64,000 nucleotides of DNA. It comes from Balaenoptera acutorostrata. Lineage: Eukaryota; Chordata; Mammalia; Artiodactyla; Balaenopteridae. The position numbers were made by a program, and so were the translations under genes. This document shows, one piece after another, positions 47,298 to 57,428 of the stretch. Below the pieces are notes generated by a model. It had not been told where the DNA came from and did no database searches. It saw only the letters and a program-made list of their open reading frames with translations. Location of the stretch: NCBI RefSeq assembly GCF_949987535.1, contig NC_080065.1, forward strand, positions 41,269,239 to 41,333,238, read 5' to 3'. The stretch's first letter is position 1, and every line of letters begins with the position of its first letter.

Positions 47298-50289
47298 AAA
47301 AAAAGAATGGCTGAGAAGAAAAATAGAAGGAGCCCGATAGAATAGTCTAGCTGCTTTATCAACTCTGGACTACCTACCTCAGTTTTCTTCTTCTATGAGA
47401 AAATTATTTAATCCACTACTTATTTTAGTTTTCAGTCACTCATGGTCAAATACAATCTCTAATATTTTAAAAGGCTGAGGTATGAATTATATATAACACA
47501 GAATGGCAATAGAAAGAATATCTGAAATATTTCAGGTGTAAAAAGGTAATATTTTAACTATTAGCCAAGTTTCGCCTTCCTCTTCCTTACCTTGTGTCCC
47601 TTGTTTCTCTGCATGGAAAAAACTAGTCTCTGTGGCATCCATAAGCCCCAGAAAAATATGATAAAACAGAAAAGAAAGGAAATGTTTGTGAATTTCAAAA
47701 ATCCTAGACACTAATGCATAAATTATATTTGAAAGCATATATAATAAGTATGATAAATTTTATGGAAAAAACTTTTTGTTTGTTTGTTTGTTTTGGAGAG
47801 AAGAATTTACAAGTGAAGACAAGACTACATAAACATGTGGGTCTCTAAGAACACATGAGCGCTACACCTGCACGTCTGTTTTACATCACTCCCTCAACTT
47901 ACCTACAATCATTCCCCTTTAAATGCTCTGATAATTTGGGGGAATCTGAGAGGCAATGGGAAATTGTTGCTCTATTCACAGAAAGACTCTTGGGAAGTCA
48001 GCAAGCCTCCAAAAAGAAATGGATGGGGGAGGTGTGTGAATGTAGCTAGGACCTCAGACAATCTCTCAGTTCCCAGTTCCCTAAGGCCCAGTATGGCATG
48101 AAGATATGTAGTAGGATTCCCTCTAAAATTGTCAAGAAGGAAACTGAGAGAGCACTGAGGTTGAAAATAAGGAACAATTCACTCTCATCTTGCATGCCCT
48201 ATTGAGAGAAGACCCTATGGGAATGAAGATGCCTCAGTGGATTACGTCATCGATTGATGATGTCTCCAAAGACCAGATAACGTCTAATGCCTTGAGACTA
48301 TACAATCTCTTAAGGACTTAGAAACAAACTTGGGGAAAGAAGGAAGTCTTGAAGGCAGTTGTCTGCTATCAGAATTTTAGAAATTAGATATAGTTTTATT
48401 AATAGAAATTCCATTCAGTTATAGAAAGATATTGAATCATGCTTTTTTGGGTTAAGAGATCCAGCCACTACATAAACCCTATAAAATGTTATATAACAAA
48501 GGTCTCAAATGGAAACAAAACTACATGCATCTTAAAATTCAGTCATGCTTGGAGGATTGGTAGAATGGGTACACAAGTGTCTCACTAGGATATGCTTGAG
48601 AGATGATGGCAGTAACAGCATAGTTTTGGAATTACTCAAATCTTTTCCTATGAAAAAAATTTCCCACAAGCATCCTCTAAAATCAAAGCTAAGTAACAAG
48701 ATAGTCCCATAAACTCTAACATACAAGTGGGTGGCAACTAACATCAATAGCTACAAGACCTGTGTGGTATTAGTGGCTATGAAGGAGAAAGTAACAGGTT
48801 GTCTTATAAGCCTGAAAACTTGAAATACACAATATATTCTTATTGATAGCTCAACAAGGCCATCTGAGGATGCCAGCTAAAACTGGGAGGGATTTCAGAA
48901 TACAAGAGGAGATGAGTAAAAGATGTCCATGCAAAAGTTAAATGCTATGAATTCTAAAAAAACTAACCAGAAAAACCTAAGATAGGGGCATGTCAAAGGA
49001 ACAGAAGAGCTAATTTAAAGGGATTCTCACTGGCCAAAGATAGGATAAACTGAGAATAACTAAGGATAATGACTGCAGCAGAAGAAAATACATCAAATAT
49101 GCTTAGATCCTTGATTTCATAATAATTTAAAAAACAAAACAACTAATTGGTCAGCTTTGGAGGATGTTAGAAAACTATTTATTTTGAGAAATGGTAAATA
49201 AAGGTAAAAATCAAACACTATCCCTTTCATATATGAACAGAACCACTGGGTGAACAACTGATGATGAAGTAAAATTTCACTTTATATTCTTGCAAATAAA
49301 CAAAGAAAGAATGATACAATGTTATCATTTTGCAACTCCCATTGAATTACTAGAACCAGGCATTCAAAGTCAATGAGTACTAATATCACTTAAAGAAAAT
49401 TTCACATTTTTGCCTCCAAATAAAGAACATACTACTACCTATGATATATTCTTGAAAACCAACAACAAAATCAATTGTGAAGGGTCACTGGGAAAACAAG
49501 ATTAGGACAATGACCAAACAGATGAAAAGTTAATCATGCAAACTACAGTCATAGGAATGTATTAATAATAACCATCTAATATATCCATCTTTGCTAGGTG
49601 TTTGCATCATCTTTATTTCTCAGGGGTTCTGTTTTAATCCAGGTCCTATAGAGCTCAAAGTGCAAGGTGAGTTTAAAAGCAACATTTTGTTTTGTAAATT
49701 TAAGCCCAAACTAATGAGAATGAGAAAAAAAAAATGGAAGCAAGTTAAAATAACTTAACTTGAAGTAATTTGTCATACAAGTTTACAGTTCTGGTCATTG
49801 CTTCATCACAAGCCACAAGTACAAACAGCCAGTCATTCAGAATGTGTGTTTGCTAGACACACGGGACTTGTTAAAGAGGTTTTTAGGAGAAATTTCTCCT
49901 TGCACTGGTCCATTGGAGAGATAAAAAGAGGAAATTTACCTACATACCTCCTTTTTATCTCTTGGTTCCCATTGGTCAATGTTTACTTCATTGGAAACCA
50001 ATACCTCCCCACATCTGGTTTGTGTTATCTAGCCCTTCACAGGTCTCTTCGGAAGCAGACATGACCTCAGGTCTAACAATGGAGGCATGACCCAATGTGG
50101 TTGGGGTGATGACCATGAGAAAAAAAGAAAGACATTAAATGAAATCTGGGAAGATGCACAGTGTTTGGTCCTATATAGATCCCAACTTTTGTCTCCTAAA
50201 TAAATTAACATTTGTGTCTTGACTAATTTATTTAGCAAAAAAATATTATAGATCCTGTACCATAGGTCCAAGCCCCTTTCCCTGTCTAG
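47298..50289. other. Mostly unique DNA, possible unnamed ancient repeats
   Basis: No host exon seen. A (GTTT)n run lies at about 47776-47795. The stretch around 48.85-49.55 kb reads like an ancient interspersed element, but I cannot name the family. Confidence 0.4.
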
Positions 50290-50637
50290 ACTCTCCCTCT
50301 AGGTGAATACACTCACCTCCATAATTTTAATTGGCTTCTAAATGTATATCCTCAGCCCACATCTCTTCCAGTATTTCAGACATGTCTAACTGCTCATTTG
50401 ATGTCTTTACATTAAATGATTCCCCCAATGCCTCTCAAACTTATTAAGTTTAAAACGGACCTTTTGATTCATTTTGCTCTGTCTTTTCTGCCCCCATCCT
50501 GAAATACTGCAGTACATACTTAACAGGTTGCTCTGCCCCTACACTAGCTCTCTATTCATTCATCTATTCTCAATACAGCAACCAGAGAATCTTTATTTTG
50601 AATATCAATTTCTTACTTGCAGCCCTCTGACAATGGT
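50290..50637 (+). mobile_element. L2-like LINE, upstream part (interrupted)
   Basis: CAAACTTATTAAGTTTAAAA followed by CGGACCTTTTGATTCATTTT, and GCAACCAGAGAATCTTTATT (family: 'gccagagtgatctttt') resemble the 3' part of an L2 LINE. The sequence is cut at CCTCTGACAATGGT, where a MIR begins. Confidence 0.6.
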
Positions 50638-50877
50638 AAAAGCTACCACTGATTGATGTCTTATTTCATGCCAGGCAGACATCAATGTATTTTATATGAT
50701 TATTTTGTTCGTCTTCTTAACAAACATAAGGGCAGAAAATAGTATTACTAAGCATGTTTTAAAGATGAAGAAACCAAAACAAGGGTATTAAGTAACTAGC
50801 CCAAAATTACAGAATTCATACTTGGAAAAGTTGGGATTTAAGCCATGTTCTTAACCACTATTCAATCTACTTCTCTA
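50638..50877 (+). mobile_element. MIR SINE inserted in an L2
   Basis: TTTCATGCCAGGCAGACATC, TATTACTAAGCATGTTTTAA, AGATGAAGAAACCAAAACAA, AGTAACTAGCCCAAAATTAC and TTCTTAACCACTATTC cover most of the MIR. L2-like sequence lies on both sides in the same direction. Confidence 0.85.
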
Positions 50878-51372
50878 ATGGTTTCCTATTGCTCTCAGAA
50901 TTATAACTTCTTACCATGCCTGCAACACTGTGCATGATCCAGCTCCTGCCTCTCAAACTACAACTGACTGGGCTTCTTTCCCTAAGTTCTAGTCATACTC
51001 ATCATTCTTCTGTTCTTTGAATGTATAAAGCTTTTTCTGGCCAGATGCACTTGCCGTCATGTCCAGTTGGTATCCTTTTCCCAGCTCATTGAAAGAATGG
51101 CTAATTTTCATCTTCAAAACTCTCAGTTAATTTGTCTCTCCTTCATGGATGCTTTCTCCAACTAACTCAGGTACTCTTTCTCACATCATCCTGTTCACTT
51201 CCTTTATAGCACTTATGACAGCCTGAATACTATATTTACTTCATTATTTGTTTATTGAATGTATACTCCTTCAGCATGGAGATATTTTACATTTTTATCA
51301 TTGTTGATCCCCTCAACATTATACAGTGCTTGATATTGTGGGACCTACTTAAATAAACATTGTTGAATTAAT
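50878..51372 (+). mobile_element. L2-like LINE, downstream part (3' end)
   Basis: Continues the interrupted element: TGGTTTCCTATTGCTCTCAG, CTGTGCATGATCCAGCTCCT, CCTTTATAGCACTTATGACA, GAATGTATACTCCTTCAGCA, and the 3' phrase AATAAACATTGTTGAATTAA. Confidence 0.8.
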
Positions 51373-51692
51373 AATGATATAATTATAGCTTATAAGAAAT
51401 AGAATAATAGTGATAGAATTATATCAAAAACCATCCCCCAAACTATATATATATATATGTCTCTTTTCCACAAAAGTGTTCCTATATAACATGCTCTGGA
51501 AATCATCTGAATTTAATTTAATTTCTGTAGTTAAGCACTTTACTACTGCTAAAGATTTCCTAAAAGGAAAATTTTGAGACAAATTATCATCTTACCGTGA
51601 ATAGACATATTAAAGTATGGATATTAGTATATAATTTCCTCTATGAAGGGTTTGGTGAATCCATGAAATTGGATACTTAGAATAAAAAAAAG
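51373..51692. other. AT-rich unique DNA with a (TA)n run
   Basis: A short (TA)8 lies at 51443-51459. No other feature. Confidence 0.5.
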
Positions 51693-51703
51693 GTATATAT
51701 CTT

Positions 51704-51838
51704 CGGGATTTCCCTGGCAGTCCAGTGGTTAAGACTCCACACTTCCACTGCAGGGGGCACGGGTTCGATCCCTGGTTGGGGAACTAAGATCCCACATGTT
51801 GTGTGGCATGGCCAATAAAATAAAATAAAATAATAAAT
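51704..51838 (+). mobile_element. Short CHR-type SINE with TSD
   Basis: TTTCCCTGGCAGTCCAGTGG, GGCACGGGTTCGATCCCTGG (B box), ACTAAGATCCCACATG, then straight into an AATAAAATAAAAT tail. It lacks the long body, so it is a short (about 120-bp) form. An 11-bp direct repeat, GTATATATCTT, flanks it at 51693-51703 and 51839-51849. Confidence 0.93.
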
Positions 51839-51849
51839 GTATATATCTT

Positions 51850-53121
51850 AAATTACAATATATGTTTATCTTATGCTGATTCTCCCAGATTTCTTTTATA
51901 ATTGATACATTTCTAATTTTTCCCATATTCTAAGATTCTCATTTTCTAAAAGCATATTTGTACTCTTTTGAAATCCTATACTTGTATCTTATAAAATTAA
52001 AAACAAAACAGGGTTTATCAATATTTGGCTAGGGTTTACCTTCAAAAGGGCATATTTAGAGTCTATTAGCATATTTTATGAACTATGGATTAGAAAGACA
52101 TTCATTTCCCTGACTATGGAAAAAGAGCAAATTTCTTTAAGGAAGACATGATTAAAACACAGTTGCAATTCTTCTACCAGAATATTGTCTAGAAGTGTCA
52201 CCCAAATTGTGCTAAAGAAATCAGTACAGGGGCATTGAAAAAAAAAAGTCAATAAATATATGATAAATCACTCAAAGTCTATAAAGTAGGGAAAATACAA
52301 ATAAATAGTAATTGAATTGTAGTTCAAAGGTAAATCAAGGAGATTCTGGGGAGATAATGATAATCATGTCATAGTCACTGAATCTCTCCCAATCCCAACA
52401 CAAAAATAGGTATAACAATGAGATAGCCAAAACCCACGGATAACATTTCTAATGAAACTTTGAATATCCATTAATATAAAAATACAAAGAGAAATTTGAG
52501 TGACACCAACAGTCATAAGAACTGCATGATTTCAGTGTCTGTGTGGGATCAAGCAGAGGGAAGAAATAGGTCATCTAAAAATCTGAGAACAGAAAAAGCC
52601 TGGAAATAGTCAACAGATATTCACTAGAAAGCATGTAAGGTCAGATAATGAGAGAACAACAGCTGACACTGGGAGAGATTTGGCCCATTCCAACAGCAGA
52701 AATGCTCAAAAAATAAGATCACAGAACTCAGGAAGGTAAAAGAGATAAAAGAAAAAATAATTTTTTCAGAAAAAGACTAAACTAGAAGGAACACAAGAAT
52801 ATAAAATAACAGATTATGCCTTAATAAAAATAAAAGATTAAAAAATGAACAATTTTAAAAGCAAAGAAAATGACTCAAGAAAAAAATGAAACATCAAGTA
52901 GACAAAGAATATCTAACATACAGATAATAGGGACCCCTGAAAAAGAAACCCATCTTTGGTTATAATTGAGCTTCTTCTCACATAAATGTTGTGCTCTTCA
53001 GTATGTAGCTCCAGATCATAAAATTTTAAAAAAATTAACTACATATGAAAAGAGCATATTATGTTTCTGAGATCATGATCCCCAGAAAAACCAACACCAA
53101 GGCATACTGTAGTGACTTATA
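51850..53121. other. AT-rich DNA; possible ancient L1 ORF1 region
   Basis: Mostly featureless. Around 52.65-52.95 kb, A-rich sequence with AACATACAGATAATAGGGAC and CCTGAAAAAGAAACCC resembles an old L1 ORF1 region in sense orientation, but this is weak. Confidence 0.35.
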
Positions 53122-53132
53122 AAGACTTATGG

Positions 53133-53394
53133 GGCTTCCCTGGTGGCGCAGTGGTTGAGACTCTGCCTGCCAATGCAGGGGACACGGGTTCGAGCTCTGG
53201 TCTGGGAAGATCCCACATGCCGTGGAGCAACTAGGCCCATGAGCCACAATTACTGAGCCTGCGCGTCTGGAGCCTGTGCTCCGCAACAAGAGAGGCCACG
53301 ACAGTGAGAGGCCTGCGCACCGCGATGAAGAGTGGCCCCCACTTGCCACAACTAGAGGAAGCCCTCGCACAGAAACGAAGATCCAACACAGCCA

Positions 53395-53437
<43 letters not shown>

Positions 53438-53485
53438 AATTAAAAAAAAAAAAAAGGTTAATACTTTAAAAAAAAAAAAAAAAAC
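53133..53485 (+). mobile_element. CHR-type SINE, long form, compound tail, with TSD
   Basis: CTTCCCTGGTGGCGCAGTGG, CACGGGTTCGAGCTCTGG (B box with changes after GGGTTCGA), a long body, an (AATA)n stretch, an A-run, then GGTTAATACTTT and a second A-run of about 17. The direct repeat AAGACTTATGG at 53122-53132 and 53486-53496 encloses everything, so both A-runs belong to the insertion. Confidence 0.95.
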
Positions 53486-53510
53486 AAGACTTATGGTTAG
53501 CAGACACTTG

Positions 53511-53800
53511 GGCCTGTCCAAAACATCTGTAAGATGTTTGATCCATAAGATATTTTTGGTTCATGCCAAAAGGTCCTTGACATTTGCAGGACCATTTGTT
53601 TCTGTCCAAAATGTCCATTAGACATTTGGTCCACACCAAAAGGTCCTTGATATTTGGTCATATTTGGTCCTGTCCAAAACATCCCTGGAGATATTTGGTC
53701 CATGTTAAAAGGTCCTTGATATTAGGTCCTATCCAAAACCATTTGGCATGGACCAAATATGCTCATGAACATTTTGGATAGGACCAAATGTCCTGCAAGG
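53511..53800. repeat. Unclassified ~70-bp tandem repeat ending in an inverted unit
   Basis: The phrase AAAAGGTCCTTGA recurs at 53568, 53638 and 53707 (spacing 70 and 69 bp). The phrase TGTCCAAAA (or TATCCAAAA) recurs at 53515, 53603, 53671 and 53730. Each unit contains TTTGGTCC and small dyads such as TTTGGTCCACACCAAA. The last unit is inverted: GGTCCTATCCAAAA (53725-53738) pairs perfectly with TTTTGGATAGGACC (53772-53785) across a 33-bp loop. Opposed open frames (minus 53497-53703, plus 53584-53781) result from the repeat. I recognise no known family. Confidence 0.85.
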
Positions 53801-54979
53801 TGACTTACAATGGAAAGAAGATTAAATTATCATCAGGCTTTTTGACATTAATGCTATGCCAGAAGAAACAATGACCAAACCAATAGCAATGAGCAATCCT
53901 ACTGCCCATATCTCATGACTTAAATATTCCAAGGCAATTTTGTCCATCTTTATTTGTTAGATTTAAACCCCTATCTTTGATGATATTTGATTCATTGGTT
54001 ACCACTTTCTATGTTTCAACATATGTGTATCTCGTTTAATTTTAAAATATATCTTCTACAATTACTACAACACATTTTAGTTTATTACCAAGTAGTTATC
54101 AGGTATATAACAATGATCAATCTCACTTTTTAAAATTTAAAATGGCTTCAAATTGTTAATAATTCTTGTCAATTTTGTGTGTTGCAAATATCTTCTCCCA
54201 GGTTTTTGCTTATTTTCATTCATCCCCCATGGTGCCTTTTCATAAATATAATTCTAGATTTAGTGTAGTATAATTTATAAGTATTTTCATTAATGTTTAA
54301 ATGTTTTCTTTAAAAAAATATAGTGAAGTCAAGGAAAAAAGAAAATAAATACAAACACAACATAAGAAAGAAGACTGACTAATAAAACAAGATTAAGATA
54401 AAAAATAACAGCAATATTTTTGAGAAATAAATCAAGAAAAATAAGAGGAATTATCTTTATAGAAACCATGTCAAAAAAATACAGATGAAGGGAAAATCTG
54501 GATTTGATAGAGGACTTCAGACTTGTATAGTTTGCAAAAAAGCTCATGACAGTACATTTAAAAACAAAATCTGCAAGATTTTTTCCTAAAATGGGTAGAA
54601 ATTTGGAAATAAAATTTGTCATAACACAACTGATCACAATATTTTTAACTTAGAAATTCATTATATTTAATCATATTAATCACCTACATCTCAACATCTA
54701 TACCCTAATTAGGAACATTTAAAATCCTATTCCCCTAGGATTAATAAACATAAGTTATTCTTTAGTAAGCATCTATTACATGCTAAAAGCTACACTTGAG
54801 CTTTACACGTTTAAGAAGAATTGGTTTGGACTCAGGGTAAATACAATGCTGACCTATACAGAAACCTTACGAAAGATTTCTAAGCAGAGAAATAGAATAG
54901 AGAAGGTGAACAATTTCCCAAATTATGTTGAAGCAAATTTTCACAAACTTTTTTACTTACTTAAGAGATAAAATTAGGC
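53801..54979. other. AT-rich unique DNA, no feature seen
   Basis: No recognised repeat. The minus frame at 54329-54637 (102 codons, phenylalanine/leucine-rich) lies in A/T-biased DNA and has no supporting feature. Confidence 0.4.
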
Positions 54980-55165
54980 TTTGACATCAAATATGCCAAG
55001 ATTCAGTTCACAACTTCACCCCTTACTAGTTGGATGGCTTTGAACAACTTATTCAGCTCTTCTGTGCTTCAGTTTTCTCTTATACAAATGACTATTTCCT
55101 CATAAAAATTATTGTGAGAAAAACATGATGTAATGTATTTAAATACCTAGAAAATGAGAGTAACT
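54980..55165 (+). mobile_element. MIR SINE fragment
   Basis: CAAGATTCAGTTCACAACTT, CACCCCTTACTAGTTGGATG, GCTTTGAACAACTTATTCAG, CTGTGCTTCAGTTTTCTCTT and AAAATTATTGTGAGAAA follow the MIR order closely. Confidence 0.85.
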
Positions 55166-56099
55166 AATTATATCTATTATTATCATTATTGTTACTATTA
55201 AATATATCATGAAATTCTAGTCTAAGAGCTCAAAGAAAAATCTATACATATGCACTCTGCATTGTTTGGGATTTATTGCTTCTCCGCTGAAATGAAATTT
55301 CTTCTCCAATGAAAGGAATAATTTGAAATTAATGGTATTTACTTTCTCAAAGCAGTTAACTTTAGTTAGTGCTTGAAATACTCTGCATACTCTATTTTGG
55401 CTTTCAGTAAATAAGCAAAATTAAGAAAAGAAATTGCCCTTTCTCTTAAGAAGTTTACAATATAATGGGAGGATAGCACCAGAATTAACACTAGGAATGA
55501 ATTACAGAAAGTAGAAAAAATAAGAAAATAAATCTACAAAAGCATACAAACATGTTACTTAAGCAAACTTAAGTAGTAACAATTCCTAAATAAAATTTTG
55601 AGAGAAATGAGGTGACGCAGGACTGAATGAGTCTTTTGTTGGAATGTTCATAAATTTCAGATTTGCTGAAGAGAAAACCTCTTCCTCCAGTAAGGCAGAC
55701 TCAGAAAGCAGGGAGGGAAGCCAAGCTCCCCAGCCTGGTATAACTCACGTAAGATTTTGATATCCAGTTTTAGATCCAAAGGGCAGAGAATAAGATTCAT
55801 TATGTAACCCAAAGGTAAAAATAAAATAACAGAGGAGAAAGACCTTTAAGGAGAGAAGGGAAGAGGAGTGGTGAAATATTAGGAAAGAAGCTGAAACTGG
55901 ATGATATGCAAAAGGAGTTGGCAAAAGGAGAAGGTCTGTGACAGCCTCATAGGAGAGACTCCCCCCACTACCAAATAGCCAGGCACTAACTAATCCTCAC
56001 ATGGAGTGGATCTGGGGAGGAGGGCTCGGCAGAGAGAAAACACAGAGGTCTGGGAAGGACAGAGAAAATGAACTCAGAAGGAGGAAACACAACACAAAT
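55166..56099. other. Unique DNA, no feature seen
   Basis: No recognised repeat or exon. Confidence 0.4.
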
Positions 56100-56115
56100 T
56101 CTAGCTAAATTATTA

Positions 56116-56458
56116 TTATTTTTTTTTTTAAAGGATTTTCTTATTTATTTATTTATTTATTTATTTATTTTTGGCTGTGTTGGGTCTTCGGTTCGTGCGA
56201 GGGCTTTCTCCAGTTGCGGCAAGCGGGGGCCACTCTTCATCGCGGTGCGGGGACCGCCCTTCATCGCGGTGCGCGGGCCTCTCTCCACCGCGGCCCCTCC
56301 CGTCGCGGGGCACAGGCTCCAGACGCGCAGGCTCAGCAATTGTGGCCCACGGGCCCAGCCGCTCCGCGGCATGTGGGATCTTCCCAGACCAGGGCTCGAA
56401 CCCGTGTCCCCCGCATTAGCAGGCAGATTCCCAACCACTGCGCCACCAGGGAAGCCCA
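56116..56458 (-). mobile_element. CHR-type SINE with internal 24-bp tandem duplication
   Basis: The minus strand reads GGGCTTCCCTGGTGGCGCAG, a TTCGAGCCC-type B box, and the long body, ending in an AATA tail with A-run (poly-T at the left). It is flanked by a perfect 16-bp TSD, TCTAGCTAAATTATTA (56100-56115 and 56459-56474). Unlike the other long copies, the segment CTTCATCGCGGTGCG occurs twice (56235 and 56259), a 24-bp tandem duplication. It is very GC- and CpG-rich, so it has lost few CpGs and is probably young. Three overlapping frames here (131, 100 and 122 codons) are artefacts of this SINE. Confidence 0.96.
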
Positions 56459-56474
56459 TCTAGCTAAATTATTA

Positions 56475-57280
56475 ATCGGAGAATTTCAACCCAAAAAATA
56501 CCTAGCCAGAAGAAGTAAATTTGAACTACACTGCTCCTTAAAAAAACAAAAACTTATTTCCCCAGTATATGCCCAAATATAAAGCAGTTACAAATATAAA
56601 GTGATTCCCTATTTTCCAAAAACAAATTTTTGTTCAACTTTAACACGTAAATATTTAGGGTATAGATGAAACTGGTAAATATCTATTTTAATATATTTAC
56701 ATATACATATTTAACTTCCTATATGATAAAAATGAATTTTGAAATATTTGCCCACTTTCAATTTAATGAAATAATTGTATGCAACTCTTCCTTATGCTCT
56801 TTCTGTATCACCGTCTTGCCAAAAACAAAACAAACTGTATTTTCATTGGAATGGCATTGAATCTTAGAACTGTATAGAAGAAATTTTCATATTTTTGGTA
56901 TTTATACTTTTAATACATGAATATGGTAGTTCTATTTAGGTGTTTTTAATGTTTGGTAAAATTTTATAATTTTCTTGTGTTCACCTAATTATTTGATACA
57001 TTTTAAATGATATCTGATTTTCATTACATTTCATTTTTTAACTGTTTGTTAACAATTGATTTTGGAATACTGATTTTATATACAGAAAACTCACTAGATC
57101 ACCAGATTCATACTGATAATTCATGCTTATCTTCTTTTGCATTTGTAAGTAGATAGCAATTGCATTGCTTTGTATGTAGTCTTTTTAAAAAATTCATAAA
57201 AATGGCATTTGACTGCAGTTATGAGATCATCTTCCCTAGATAATTATTAAATCTATGTTAAATTTCTTCACTGCCTTTTT
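56475..57280. other. AT-rich unique DNA, no feature seen
   Basis: No recognised repeat or exon. Confidence 0.4.
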
Positions 57281-57295
57281 AAAACCATTTTTCTT

Positions 57296-57413
57296 TTCTT
57301 TTTTTTAAATATGAAACACTTCATGAATTTGCATGTCATCCTTGGGCAGGGGCCATGCTAATCTTCTCTTTATCATTCCAATTTTAGTATATATGTTGCA
57401 GAAGTGAGCACAT
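57296..57413 (-). pseudogene. Retrotransposed U6 snRNA pseudogene
   Basis: The minus strand matches nearly all of the 107-nt spliceosomal U6 snRNA. It begins GTGCTCACTTCTGCAACATA (functional: GTGCTCGCTTCGGCAGCACA), keeps ACTAAAATTGGAA, has GATTAGCATGGCCCCTGCCC, then AAGGATGACATGCAAATTC. About nine differences include most CpG sites. An A-rich tail (T-run 57296-57306 on the plus strand) follows the 3' end, and a perfect 15-bp direct repeat, AAAACCATTTTTCTT, flanks it at 57281-57295 and 57414-57428. That shows L1-machinery insertion of a U6 RNA copy. I see no upstream proximal sequence element or TATA box, so it is not expected to be expressed as a U6 gene. Confidence 0.96.
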
Positions 57414-57428
57414 AAAACCATTTTTCTT

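Noticed and set aside
56068..56463. 131-, 122- and 100-codon overlapping frames
   Set aside because: They cover a SINE with a 16-bp TSD. Similar peptides come from the other SINE copies (Arg/Ser/Gly-rich, ending near 'DQGSNPCPLH'), showing that they are repeat translations.
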